A DNA stretch of 64,000 nucleotides from DATFQE01 sp963739085 (GCA_963739085.1 CAVTZA010000016.1:1-64000), one strand, 5' to 3'; shown: positions 18,301-25,842, counted from the stretch's first letter. Numbers and translations are program-made. The notes: generated by a model not told the origin, from the letters alone.

Positions 18301-19137
18301 GCCATGCAGGGTCGGTGCGCCGAGTGGCTTGAGGCGTCGGAGCGGGCGCTGGTGCACTACCGGCGATCCGGATGGTCCGACTCCGGCTGCCTGTCGGAGC
18401 TCGCGGCAGCGCTCTTCTACGGGCCGATGCCGGTGCCCAGGGCAGTCGAGCGCTGCGTGGAGGCTCTCGCGGAGACGAGCGAGCGCAGCGGCCGCGCGCA
18501 CGTGCTGGTCTACCTCGCCGGTCTTCATGCGCTCGCCGAGCGGTTCGAGGAGGCATTCGAAGCGCTCGACGAGGGCGAGGCGATCCTCCGGGAGCTCGGC
18601 GAAACCTATGCCCTGGCCAACAACAGCGGCCGCATCCGCGGTCGGATTCACCGCCTGAGCGGAGATCCGCAGCGGGCCGAGCAGACGTTCCGCAGCTGCT
18701 GCGAGATATTCGAGCGGGCCCACGACCGGGCCGCACTGTCGACCGTCGCGTCGGAGCTGGCGCTCACGCTGTGCGAGCAGCAGCGGCACGCCGACGCTCG
18801 GGAGTGGGCATCGCTGGCGGAGAAGCATGCTCCCGCCGGCGACATCGCGGCGCAGTTTTCCTGGCGAGCGGCAGCAGCGCGGGTGCGGGCTGCGAACGGC
18901 GACGTCGAGGCGGGCCTTCCGCTCGTGCTCGCGGCACTCGACATCGTCGAGCGCACGGACGCGCTCAGCGACCACGGCCAAGTTCTGCTCGAGCTCGCAG
19001 AGCTGCTTCGACATGGAAATCGGCAAAAGGAAGCCGTCGAGCGAATCGACGAGGCGCTGGTGCTCTTTGCGCGCAAGGAGAACGTGGCCTCGGCGAAGCG
19101 GGCTCAGACGATGCTCGCCCAGCTCGCAGTTGCCTGA
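15373..19137 (+). CDS. SARP (BTAD) transcriptional regulator fused to class III nucleotide cyclase, AAA ATPase and TPR repeats
   Basis: 1254 aa. Residues 1-95 form an OmpR-type winged helix (VEVRLLGPLEVGV, TDRLVEELWGG, GYVLVLDRDRVDAHRFE). The BTAD domain runs to about 245 (LMLALYGSGRQADALEAYRQ). A class III adenylate/guanylate cyclase domain spans about 258-440 and has the metal Asp residues (LFADIVDSTEL; KFIGDAAMAAFG) and transition-state Asn/Arg (AVNLAMRLQ), so it looks active. The ATPase has P-loop GEAGVGKTR at about 482 and Walker B LIVVLEDVHWAEP. TPR-like helices fill 840-1254. The fusion joins DNA binding with cAMP/cGMP synthesis and NTP-driven switching. ATG 15373 has no Shine-Dalgarno; a TAGAAA lies six bases upstream (leaderless). 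Confidence 0.9.
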   Translation: MPTVEVRLLGPLEVGVSDRRLELRRQKQRALLALLALRAGEVVSTDRLVEELWGGEPPKAALGSLQNLVSELRKALGPELIVTRPPGYVLVLDRDRVDAHRFERLAVAALESERPDTRAGALREALALWRGPPLADLAFESFAQAEISRLDELRTGAREELFAAELELGHHARLVAELEAFVAEHPLRERPRGQLMLALYGSGRQADALEAYRQARETLVEELGIDPSSELQQLEQAILRHDSSLDRELRAAPVQREPERRKTVTLLFADIVDSTELGVQLDPEVLRSLMSRYFEAVRSIVDRHGGIVEKFIGDAAMAAFGIPTSHEDDALRAVRAASELRTALAGLNAELGSEHGVELQFRIGVNTGEVLVADPGSGEAFATGKAVNLAMRLQQHAAPGEILLGETTFRLLRDVVEAEPVPPLELGPLGRTSAFRLLGVGDIARPLGAAPLVDREEELASLHAAYTQVRDERRSRVVTVLGEAGVGKTRLAAELTNALQSEATTLSGRCVSYGEGATYLPLAEIVRQAIPRRTKRKVALLLTGDEHAELVAHQIAQLTGEAEGAGTPGEVFWAVRRFLETMAVERPLIVVLEDVHWAEPTLLDLVEYLGDWVSEAPLLVLCLARPELVEERPGWGGGHQSIALEGLSREETGQLVGAIAGELGEEPRNRVVETAEGNPLFVEQLLAYVDEVGPDALRSVPPTVEALLAGRLDRLDSDERGVLERAAVAGKDFSLEAVLHLSPPDEVAGVHECLSGLRRKGLLITVAEREPDYRFHHALVRDVAYAGITKELRADLHERYSAWLERRTEGVDEIVGYHLEQAHRYRAELRPRDPKLPGLAQRAGTRLAAAGIRAFKRADSPAALNLLGRAAPLLADDEPLRAEVLCELGVVQRSLGQLDAGARSFTEAIDAADEAENRALGLRARVELAHLRSLTDRDADVEELLGLAREAIPLFDELGDDRALGRAWRQIGYLRGAMQGRCAEWLEASERALVHYRRSGWSDSGCLSELAAALFYGPMPVPRAVERCVEALAETSERSGRAHVLVYLAGLHALAERFEEAFEALDEGEAILRELGETYALANNSGRIRGRIHRLSGDPQRAEQTFRSCCEIFERAHDRAALSTVASELALTLCEQQRHADAREWASLAEKHAPAGDIAAQFSWRAAAARVRAANGDVEAGLPLVLAALDIVERTDALSDHGQVLLELAELLRHGNRQKEAVERIDEALVLFARKENVASAKRAQTMLAQLAVA

Positions 19138-19148
19138 CCACGCGCGGA

Positions 19149-19166
19149 AAGCCCCGACAGGGGCTT
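19149..19166. terminator. Bidirectional hairpin terminator
   Basis: AAGCCCC (19149-19155) pairs with GGGGCTT (19160-19166) over a GACA loop. It lies 12 bases after the SARP stop and 34 bases past the stop of the convergent 27-residue peptide gene. There is no T-tract. Confidence 0.5.
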
Positions 19167-19199
19167 CCCGAGCTGGCGGTGGAGTTCGAAGCGTGCGGC

Positions 19200-19283
19200 T
19201 TACGGCCCGCCCCCTCCGCCGAAGTTGGCCAGTGACAGAGCGGCTGCGACGCTTGCCAGGAAGATAAGGAACTGCCTCGTCAT
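19200..19283 (-). CDS. 27-residue hydrophobic Gly-tailed peptide
   Basis: ATG 19283 to TAA 19200 encodes a peptide that begins MTRQFLIFLASVAAALSL and ends NFGGGGGP: a short positively charged start, one hydrophobic stretch of about 14 residues, then a glycine-rich tail. It could be a single-pass membrane peptide, or a secretion signal plus a tiny mature part. AGAAGGAGGTGG, a near-perfect anti-SD match, lies seven bases upstream in the loop of a hairpin. It faces the giant SARP/cyclase gene and sits beside a response-regulator remnant, so a signalling role is possible. I recognise no family. Confidence 0.6.
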   Translation of the reverse strand: MTRQFLIFLASVAAALSLANFGGGGGP

Positions 19284-19307
19284 GGGGTCCACCTCCTTCT
19301 GGACCCC
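19284..19307 (-). promoter_or_regulatory. Hairpin presenting the Shine-Dalgarno in its loop, directly before the peptide gene
   Basis: Read on the minus strand, GGGGTCC and GGACCCC (perfect 7-base arms) enclose the ten-base loop AGAAGGAGGT, and the 3' arm is immediately followed by ATG. The mRNA would show the ribosome site as an exposed loop on a GC stem. This could tune translation or bind a protein. Confidence 0.55.
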
Positions 19308-19498
19308 ACGTTCGGACCGCGGCCCAACGGCCGGCTCATCGCCGGCTCACGAGGCGCCAACGGAGGTGGCGCTTTGCGGCTGAGGCACCCAGCGGACGGG
19401 GCCGTTCGGATTCGCCTCAGACGCTAGGTCTGCAGGGCTCCCGCCGAAACCGGGCGGACACCGGACCTGCGTGGGGGGCTCCCGGATTCGCGCCGAGG

Positions 19499-19590
19499 GA
19501 GCGCGCCGAGGGCTCCGCTACTTGCTCAAGGACCGCGTGCTCGAGATCGACGACTTCCTCGCTGGCGGTGCTTGCGTTCCTCCGCGACTG
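19499..19590 (+). pseudogene. Remnant of a NarL-type response regulator receiver domain
   Basis: The translation of this stretch contains RYLLKDRVLEIDDFLAGG, the signature around the conserved receiver Lys and the alpha5 linker of NarL-type regulators (commonly GYLLKDRV...EFL). Nothing before it resembles a receiver and no LuxR helix-turn-helix follows, so only about 30 codons survive. The rest of 19308-19598 shows no other gene; it contains GC-rich repeats including GCCGGCTCA twice at 19333-19352. Confidence 0.45.
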
Positions 19591-19597
19591 AGCGAAG

Positions 19598-21196
19598 CTA
19601 GACGCGCGGCCCTGCGGCCGCTACATCCTCGCCGGCCTCGTCCGCGAAGGTGGCGAAGTTGTCGCGGAACATCTGCGCGAGCTCCTCAGCACGCTCGTCG
19701 TAGGCGGCGGGGTCCCGCCAGGTCGAGCGCGGGTCGAGCAGGGACGAGTCGACCCCCGGCACTGCGACCGGGACGTCGAACCCGAACAGCTCGTCGGTGC
19801 GGTACTCGACTCCGTCGAGCTCGCCGGAGAGCGCTGCCGCGAGCATCGCCCGCGTGGCAGCGATCGGCATCCGCTCCCCTTCGCCGAACGGCCCGCCCGA
19901 CCAGCCGGTGTTCACCAGCCAGACCGTCGACCCGTGCTCGTCGAGCTTGTCGCCGAGCATGTGCGCGTACACGGCCGGAGGCTGCGGGAGGAAGGGCGCG
20001 CCGAAGCACGCGGAGAAGGTCGGCTGCGGCTCCGTCACGCCGATCTCCGTGCCGGCCAGCTTCGCCGTGAAGCCCGAGAGGAAGTAGAACATCGCCTGCT
20101 CGCGGGTCAGCCGCGCGATCGGCGGCAGGATGCCGAACGCGTCCGCCGTGAGGAAGACCACCGACGACGGGTGGCCGGCGCGCTTCGACGGCAGTGCGTT
20201 GTCGATCTGCTCCAGCTTGTAGGCGCCGCGGGTGTTCTCGGTCTTCGACTCGTCGTCCAGATCGAGCACGCCGCGCTCGTCGATGGTGACGTTCTCGAGG
20301 ACGGTGCCGAAGCTGCGTGTGGTCTCGAAGATCTGCGGCTCCGCCTCGGCGGAGAGGCGGATCATCTTGGCGTAGCAGCCGCCCTCCACGTTGAAGACGC
20401 CGTCCTCGCCCCAGCCGTGCTCGTCGTCGCCGATCAGGTGCCGCGAGGGATCTGCCGAGAGCGTCGTCTTCCCCGTTCCGGAGAGCCCGAAGAACACCGC
20501 TACCCGCGCGTCGTCGCCGACGTTGGCGGAGCAGTGCATGGGGAACACACCCGCCAGCGGGAGCTTGTCGTTCATCAGCGTGAAGATCGACTTCTTGATC
20601 TCGCCCGCGTAGCGGGTGCCGCCGATCACGACCTCCGCACGGGTCGGGTGCAGCACGACGAAGGTGCTGCTGCGCGTGCCGTCCGTCTCGGGGTCGGCCT
20701 GGACCTCGGGCGCGTGCAGGACGAGCGCGGTGGGCTCGAATTCCTCGAGCTCCTCCTCGGTCGGGTCGATGAACAGGGTCTTCGCAAAGAGCGCATGCCA
20801 GGGGCTCACCGTGATCACCCGCACGGAGAGCCGGTAGGCCGGGTCGGCACCGGCGAACGCGTCGACGACGTAGAGGTCCCGGGTCTCGAAGTGGCCGACG
20901 ACCTTGTCGCGCAGCCCCTCGAAGTGCTCCTCGGAGATCTCCTGGTTCACGTCGCCCCACCAGATCCGGTTTTCGGATCCAGCCTCGCGGACGACGTACT
21001 TCGCCTTCGGCGAGCGGCCGGTGAAGCGACCGGTGTCGACGACCAGCGGGCCGCCCTCGGCGAGGCGACCGTCGCCGCGCTCCAATGCGTGCATATAGAG
21101 CTGCGAGGTCGTCGGATTGCCGAAGACGCGGCCGTCCGTCTGGATCCCATCGTCCTCGAGGCCGCCGCGGCCTTCCACTCTGGTCGTGGTCGCCAT
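19598..21196 (-). CDS. pckA: Phosphoenolpyruvate carboxykinase (ATP)
   Basis: Converts oxaloacetate and ATP to PEP and CO2, the entry to gluconeogenesis. 532 aa, typical of the ATP-dependent class. The kinase-1a loop is GLSGTGKTTLS and the substrate-binding motif is RYAGEIKKS, with FGLSGT and ENVTIDERGVLDLDD as further family features. A -10-like TAAGGT lies ten bases before ATG 21196, with no Shine-Dalgarno, so it may be leaderless. With gltA, icd, mdh, sucCD and sdh also in this window, it links the TCA cycle to gluconeogenesis. It stands alone as a transcription unit. Confidence 0.96.
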   Translation of the reverse strand: MATTTRVEGRGGLEDDGIQTDGRVFGNPTTSQLYMHALERGDGRLAEGGPLVVDTGRFTGRSPKAKYVVREAGSENRIWWGDVNQEISEEHFEGLRDKVVGHFETRDLYVVDAFAGADPAYRLSVRVITVSPWHALFAKTLFIDPTEEELEEFEPTALVLHAPEVQADPETDGTRSSTFVVLHPTRAEVVIGGTRYAGEIKKSIFTLMNDKLPLAGVFPMHCSANVGDDARVAVFFGLSGTGKTTLSADPSRHLIGDDEHGWGEDGVFNVEGGCYAKMIRLSAEAEPQIFETTRSFGTVLENVTIDERGVLDLDDESKTENTRGAYKLEQIDNALPSKRAGHPSSVVFLTADAFGILPPIARLTREQAMFYFLSGFTAKLAGTEIGVTEPQPTFSACFGAPFLPQPPAVYAHMLGDKLDEHGSTVWLVNTGWSGGPFGEGERMPIAATRAMLAAALSGELDGVEYRTDELFGFDVPVAVPGVDSSLLDPRSTWRDPAAYDERAEELAQMFRDNFATFADEAGEDVAAAGPRV

Positions 21197-21209
21197 CGGG
21201 GACTTGACC

Positions 21210-22220
21210 TTACCGATTCCCGCGAGCCTGGATCCGATAGACGACCCCGCGCCCGTAGTCGGCGACGAGCAGCGCGCCTTCGGCGTCGACCGTCACCGCG
21301 ATCGGGTGGTCGAAGCCCGTCGCGAAGGTGGACACCGCCGCGGGACGGCCCGGCCGGAGCACTACCCGGGTCAGCTTGCGACCGTGGCGCGTGGACAGGT
21401 ACTCGCCCCATTCGGCCACGAACAAGTTGCGCTGGTAACCCTCCGGGAACGAGTTGCCGCGATACACCGTCAGGCCGTCGGCGGAGGAGTGCGGCTGCAG
21501 GTAGGCGAGCGGCGGCGTTACGCCGCGGCAGGAGCCGATGAGCCGCTTCCGCTTGTAGCTCGGCCAGCAGGCCGGCCAGCCGAAAAGCCGCCCGTCCCGG
21601 ATCTCCACCACGGTGTCGGCCGGCTCCCCGGGACCGAGCTCGTCGCGCTCGTTGATCGTGGCGTAGAGCCTGCCCGTGCCCGGGTCGACCGCGAGCCCGA
21701 AGGGGTTACGCAGGCCGCGCGACACGATCCGAAGGCCGCCGCCTCGCGGCCGCACGGACAGGAGGGTCGCCGAGTACCTGCTCTTCTCCCGGCAGACGTC
21801 GCAGGTCGAGCCGCTGCCGAAGTAGAGGCGCCCTTCGTGGAGGACGACGTTGTCCTGCTGGTGGCGCCCGTACGGAAGGTTGCGAACGAGCGCGCGCCTG
21901 CTCCCGCCTGCGACCCGCCACAGCGTTCCCCGCGCGGAGACGAAGAGCGCACCGTCGTCTCCCCAGGCGAGCCCGAGCGGCGTCGCGAAGCCGCGTGCGA
22001 TCACCTTCCGGGGCTTCACGCGGACGACGGCGCCTCCCTCCTGCGTCGCATAGAGCACGCCGCTGGGCCCCCAGGCGAGCGCGGTCGGGTGCGCGAGCCC
22101 GCGCGCGTAGACGTCGACGCGGAAGCCTGGAGGAACTCGCACGGCGTCGGCCGCACCCCGCGCGGCGTCGCCGGCGACGAGGAGCGCGAGTAAGGCCAGC
22201 AGGCAGGACGAGCGTCGCAC
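21210..22220 (-). CDS. Secreted PQQ-dependent sugar dehydrogenase-like beta-propeller
   Basis: A signal peptide (VRRSSCLLALLALLVAGDAARG) precedes a beta-propeller of the glucose/sorbosone dehydrogenase (GSDH) type. Family features are GLAHPTALAWGPSG, GLRNPFGLAVDPGTGRLY and FVAEWGEYL. Three Cys (CDVC; PACWPSY) may form extracellular disulfides. I chose GTG 22220 because the signal peptide begins there; the upstream ATG 22259 would overlap the divergent xerC start. Quinone dependence is known for some family members only, so the substrate and redox role are open. Confidence 0.75.
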   Translation of the reverse strand: MRRSSCLLALLALLVAGDAARGAADAVRVPPGFRVDVYARGLAHPTALAWGPSGVLYATQEGGAVVRVKPRKVIARGFATPLGLAWGDDGALFVSARGTLWRVAGGSRRALVRNLPYGRHQQDNVVLHEGRLYFGSGSTCDVCREKSRYSATLLSVRPRGGGLRIVSRGLRNPFGLAVDPGTGRLYATINERDELGPGEPADTVVEIRDGRLFGWPACWPSYKRKRLIGSCRGVTPPLAYLQPHSSADGLTVYRGNSFPEGYQRNLFVAEWGEYLSTRHGRKLTRVVLRPGRPAAVSTFATGFDHPIAVTVDAEGALLVADYGRGVVYRIQARGNR

Positions 22221-22231
22221 GGCCGCGAATC

Positions 22232-23077
22232 GTGCCTGTCGTGGACACTCATTCGGCAATCGAGCGGTTCCTCGCCAGTCCGTCGCTCTCGGACGCGACC
22301 CGCCGTGCGTACCGGTTCGATCTCGACCCGTTCGCGGACTGGCTCGAGGCCCGCGATCTCGCGCTCGACGACGTCGACACCCGCGTGCTCGCCGACTACA
22401 CGGCGGAGCTCGGCCGCGGCCGTCCGCGCAAGCTCGCTCCTGCCACGATCGCTCGTAGGCTCGCCGCCGTGCGCTCGCTGCTCCGCTTCACGCTCGGAGC
22501 CGCCCGGGTGCCAGACGCGGTCGCCGGGCCACGTCGCCCGCGGCGGCTCCCCGACGCGCCGAAGGCCGACGAGGTCGAAGGCATCCTCGAAGCGCTCGAC
22601 GGCGAGGGTCCTCTGTCGCTTCGCAACCGTGCCCTGATCGAGCTCGTCTACTCGGCGGGGCTGCGGAGCCGCGAGGCGATCGACCTCGACCTCCGCGACG
22701 TCGACTTCGAGCAGGAGCTGCTCCACGTCCGCGGCAAGGGCGGCAAGGAGAGAACCGTGCCGCTCGGGGAAGAGGCGGCGCACTGGCTCGGCCGCTACGT
22801 CCGCGAGGCTCGTCCCGAGCTCGCCCGCAGCGCCGAGGATGCGCTCTTCCTCTCCACCCGGGGCCGGCGGCTCGACACGAGCACGCTCCGCCGGCTCGTC
22901 CCCCACCCTCACCGCCTCCGCCACGCGTTCGCGACGCATTTGCTCGAGGGCGGAGCGGACCTGCGCGTCATCCAGGAGCTGCTCGGGCACAGCTCCCTCT
23001 CCACGACCCAGGTCTACTCGCACGTCGACGGAAGACGTCTCCGGAAGGTCTATGACCGCTCGCATCCCCGATCCTGA
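22232..23077 (+). CDS. xerC: Tyrosine recombinase XerC-like
   Basis: 281 aa. An N-terminal SAM-like DNA-binding domain (AIERFLASPSLSDATRRAYRFDL) is followed by the catalytic domain with Arg in YSAGLRSREAIDL, Lys in GKGGKERTVPL, HRLRHAFATHLLEGGADL and the nucleophile Tyr in TTQVYSHVDGR. This is the complete R-K-H-R-H-Y set. XerC/XerD resolve chromosome dimers at dif. GTG 22232 is used; GTG 22241 is an alternative. It overlaps the second recombinase gene by 26 bases, in a different frame. A dif-like site was not recognised nearby. Confidence 0.88.
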   Translation: MPVVDTHSAIERFLASPSLSDATRRAYRFDLDPFADWLEARDLALDDVDTRVLADYTAELGRGRPRKLAPATIARRLAAVRSLLRFTLGAARVPDAVAGPRRPRRLPDAPKADEVEGILEALDGEGPLSLRNRALIELVYSAGLRSREAIDLDLRDVDFEQELLHVRGKGGKERTVPLGEEAAHWLGRYVREARPELARSAEDALFLSTRGRRLDTSTLRRLVPHPHRLRHAFATHLLEGGADLRVIQELLGHSSLSTTQVYSHVDGRRLRKVYDRSHPRS

Positions 23078-23948
23078 GGTCGAGGGCTTCCTGGCCGTGT
23101 CGGCAGCGCGGCTCGCGCCGCGCACCGTCGAGGCATACCGGCGCGACCTCGAGTCGTTGTCGTCCTGGCTTGGCAAGCCGGTCGCGCAGTCGACCACCGA
23201 CGACCTCGAGCGCTACCTCGCCGAGCTGCGCGCACAGGGGCTCGCGTCGACGACGATCGCGCGGCGAGCCGCCGCGCTCCGATCCTTCTTCCGACACCAA
23301 TCGCTCCTCGACGGGCGCGCGGAGAACCCAGCCGCCGAGCTCGACCTCCCGCGCCGTACACGCCGGCTCCCGCGCACGCTTTCACCCGGCGAGGCCGAAC
23401 GGCTCGTGGAAGCCGCGCAGGGCACGACGCCGCGAGCCATGCGCGACCACGCGCTCGTTGAGCTCTTGTACGGCGCAGGCCTGCGCGTGAGCGAGGCGGT
23501 CGGGCTCGAGCGCGGCGCCGTCGACCTCGACGAGCGCTTCGTCCGGACGGTGGGCAAGGGCGGCAAGGAACGCGTCGTCCCGATCGGCCGGCCGGCCGCG
23601 GAGGCTCTGCGCCGCTATCTGGCCCACGGCCGCCTGCACCTCGACCGGCGGCACCGGCCGGAGCTCTTCCTCAACGCAAAGGGAGGGCCGCTGACGCGTG
23701 CGGGCGCCTTCCTGATCCTGCGCACCCTCGCAGGCAAGGCTGGACTGGAACCGGAGCGCATCCATCCCCACCTGCTCAGGCATTCGTTCGCCACGCACCT
23801 GCTCGAGGGCGGAGCCGACCTACGCAGCGTGCAGGAGATGCTCGGCCACGCCGACCTCGCCACGACCGAGCTCTACACGCACGTCACCGATCGGCGCCGC
23901 CGCGATGCCTATTTCGCCGCTCATCCGCACGCGAAGCGCCGGCCCTGA
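23052..23948 (+). CDS. xerD: Tyrosine recombinase XerD-like
   Basis: 298 aa, the usual XerD length. The N-terminal domain includes LAPRTVEAYRRDLESLSSWL. Catalytic residues lie in GAGLRVSEAVGLE, GKGGKERVVPIG, HLLRHSFATHLLEGGADL and TTELYTHVTDRR. It shares about the same architecture as the upstream recombinase and the two start/stop regions overlap, so both proteins are probably made together as the chromosome-dimer resolution pair. XerC versus XerD naming within the pair is by similarity of motifs and order only. Confidence 0.88.
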   Translation: MTARIPDPEVEGFLAVSAARLAPRTVEAYRRDLESLSSWLGKPVAQSTTDDLERYLAELRAQGLASTTIARRAAALRSFFRHQSLLDGRAENPAAELDLPRRTRRLPRTLSPGEAERLVEAAQGTTPRAMRDHALVELLYGAGLRVSEAVGLERGAVDLDERFVRTVGKGGKERVVPIGRPAAEALRRYLAHGRLHLDRRHRPELFLNAKGGPLTRAGAFLILRTLAGKAGLEPERIHPHLLRHSFATHLLEGGADLRSVQEMLGHADLATTELYTHVTDRRRRDAYFAAHPHAKRRP

Positions 23949-24001
23949 GTGATCCACTCTCAGGTTTGACGCGAACACGCCGATGCAAGAATCCAGATCA
24001 C

Positions 24002-24169
24002 ATGACGACTCTCGACCCGCAGCTAATGACGCTCTCCATCGTCACCATGGGGATCGGCTACCTCATGATCCAGAGCGGCCTGCAGAAGAGCATGCTGGAG
24101 TGGCGGCGCCGGAAGCGCCACTGCCCCTCGTGCGGGCGCCTGACCGAGATCTGCGGTTGCCGCTCCTGA
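24002..24169 (+). CDS. Small membrane protein with C-terminal zinc ribbon
   Basis: 55 aa. One membrane helix (residues 8-22, MTLSIVTMGIGYLMIQSG) is followed by a basic stretch (RRRKRH) and four Cys in CPSCGRLTEICGC, a zinc-ribbon-like end. The start is ATG 24002; the frame is open upstream, but composition and hydropathy support this start. It lies between xerD and the convergent HEAT-like gene. I do not recognise the family. Confidence 0.6.
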   Translation: MTTLDPQLMTLSIVTMGIGYLMIQSGLQKSMLEWRRRKRHCPSCGRLTEICGCRS

Positions 24170-24176
24170 GCCCGCC

Positions 24177-24677
24177 TCAGCGGGTCTGAGAGCGTCTTCG
24201 TAGCTCCTGGGCCACGCGCTTCGCCGTCGCGCGCAGCTCCCTGCCCTCGTCGTCGTCCTCCGCCAGGTGCTCGAGCAGGACGATCGTGTCGCGCTGCGGC
24301 GAGCCGTTCCTGAGACACAGGACAGAGAGTCGGCGCACCGCCTCGTTGTCGTCGGCGTTGGCGAGCGTGTGCAGGAGCGGGCGCACGTCGTTGACCGGAC
24401 GCGGATGCCCGCGCGACAGCAGCTCCAGCGAAACGAGCGCGGAGCCGCGGCAGGCGGGGCTCTCGTCCTCGAGGCCCCGCCGAAGCAGCTCGAGCTTTTG
24501 CCGGAAGCGGAACTGTCCGATCGCGCGGTAGGCGACGGCGCGCTGGCGGTAGTCGGCGTCCCGAGCGGCGGCCTCCAGCTCGTCCGCCCACTGCGCGCGG
24601 AGATCGGCGAGCTCCCTCTCGGCGCCGCCCTTACCGGCGAGAGCATCCGCAGCGGCAGCGGCCTCTGCGAGCGTCAA
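24177..24677 (-). CDS. HEAT-repeat-like protein downstream of citrate synthase
   Basis: 166 aa, entirely helical, with repeating pairs of helices (LLRRGLEDESPACRGSALVSLELLSRG; LLHTLANADDNEAVRRLSVLCLRNG; LLEHLAEDDDEGRELRATAKRVAQEL) as in HEAT/PBS-lyase scaffolds. The start is TTG 24677, which overlaps the gltA stop (TTGA), so the two genes are translationally coupled. A protein-protein interaction role is likely; the partner is unknown. Confidence 0.65.
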   Translation of the reverse strand: MTLAEAAAAADALAGKGGAERELADLRAQWADELEAAARDADYRQRAVAYRAIGQFRFRQKLELLRRGLEDESPACRGSALVSLELLSRGHPRPVNDVRPLLHTLANADDNEAVRRLSVLCLRNGSPQRDTIVLLEHLAEDDDEGRELRATAKRVAQELRRRSQTR

Positions 24678-25753
24678 GCGGGCTGAAGCGACCGGGGTGC
24701 GGGGCCGACGTAGCGGGCCGAGGGCCGGAAGAGCCGCCCGGTCCGCTTCTGCTCGAGGATGTGCGCAGACCAGCCGGCGACGCGCGAGCACGCGAACATC
24801 GCCGGCGCGAGCGGCGGTGGGATCTCGGCCACGTCGAGGACGAGCGCCGAGTAGTACTCGACGTTCGTCGCGAGGACGCGGTCGGGCGAGCGCTCCTGCA
24901 GCGCCGCGAGCGCGACCTGCTCGAGCTCCTCGGCGACCTCGATGTTAGGGGCGTCGAGCTCCTTCGCAACGCGCTTGAGCAGCCGCGAGCGCGGGTCCTC
25001 GGCGCGGTACACGCGGTGGCCGAAACCCATGATCCGCTTCTTGCTCGCGAGCGCCTCGCGGACCCAGCGCTCCGCGTCTCCCATCGCGGCGACCTCTTCG
25101 AGCATCGGCTTCACGTACGCGGGCGCGCCGCCGTGAAGCGGCCCGGAGAGCGCACCGACGGCCGACGATAGTGCGGCGCCGCAATCGGCGCCGGTCGAGG
25201 CCGTCACACGCGCGGCGAACGTGGACGCGTTCAGGCCGTGCTCGGCCGTGCAGATCCAGTAGGTGTCGATCGCCTTGACGTGCTTCGGGTCTGCGGTGCC
25301 GCGCCACCGGAGCAGAAACCGCTCGGCCGCCGTGCTTCCCTTGGCGACGACGTCGTCGGACGCGGGCTCGCGGCCGTCGGCGACGGCTGCGGAGCGCGCG
25401 ACGATCTCCATCATCAGTGCGGACAGCCGTCCGAGGTCCGTGCGGGCCTGCTCGTCGGAGATCTCGTTGAGCTTGCCGAGATTCCACTCGCCCGCCAGGC
25501 GCGCAGTCTCAGCCTGCAGGTCGGCGGGCGCGCGGCCCGTGAGCCGAGCCGGCTCGTACGGCTCGGGGTCGGGCATCTTCGACTCGAGGTCGTCGTCGAC
25601 GAGCAGCCCCCAGACGTTCTCGTAGGGGTAGTGGCCGACGAGCTCCTCGATGTCGACACCGCGGTAGCGGAGCGAGCCGCCCTCACGGTCGGGCTCGGCG
25701 ATCTCGGTCTCGACCGCGACGACTCCTTCGAGGCCTGGCTTGAAGTCGCTCAC
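24674..25753 (-). CDS. gltA: Citrate synthase
   Basis: Condenses acetyl-CoA and oxaloacetate, the first TCA step. 359 aa, the short Gram-positive/archaeal type (370-380) without the regulatory extension of enterobacterial enzymes. Catalytic His residues lie in CTAEHGLNASTF and MGFGHRVYRAEDPRS; the CoA/active-site end has FACSRVAGWSAHILEQKR. Start is GTG 25753. It is divergent from icd across 103 bases that contain a dispersed repeat element. Confidence 0.94.
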   Translation of the reverse strand: MSDFKPGLEGVVAVETEIAEPDREGGSLRYRGVDIEELVGHYPYENVWGLLVDDDLESKMPDPEPYEPARLTGRAPADLQAETARLAGEWNLGKLNEISDEQARTDLGRLSALMMEIVARSAAVADGREPASDDVVAKGSTAAERFLLRWRGTADPKHVKAIDTYWICTAEHGLNASTFAARVTASTGADCGAALSSAVGALSGPLHGGAPAYVKPMLEEVAAMGDAERWVREALASKKRIMGFGHRVYRAEDPRSRLLKRVAKELDAPNIEVAEELEQVALAALQERSPDRVLATNVEYYSALVLDVAEIPPPLAPAMFACSRVAGWSAHILEQKRTGRLFRPSARYVGPAPRSLQPA

Positions 25754-25773
25754 TTCAAGGCGAATTTACAGGA

Positions 25774-25831
25774 GCGAAGCCTGTCGCGGAGCGGACCGGT
25801 GGAGGGGGTCTGAGGGAACCGGGAGGTTCCC
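25774..25831. repeat. Dispersed GC-rich repeat, copy A (between gltA and icd)
   Basis: The segment begins GCGAAGCCTGTCGCGGAGCG and ends in the hairpin GGGAACC-GGGA-GGTTCCC (25814-25831). About 60 bases match, in inverted orientation, 53932-53993 with a few substitutions and gaps. It fills most of the divergent gltA/icd promoter region. Confidence 0.6.
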
Positions 25832-25842
25832 AAGCGGGGCGG

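Noticed and set aside
19333..19352. GCCGGCTCA direct repeat as SARP operator for the peptide gene
   Set aside because: The 11-base spacing is right, but there are only two units and they read on the strand opposite to the peptide gene.
22232..23948. Prophage or integrative element from the two tyrosine recombinases
   Set aside because: No phage genes, att repeats or excisionase are near; the tandem pair fits XerC/XerD housekeeping roles.
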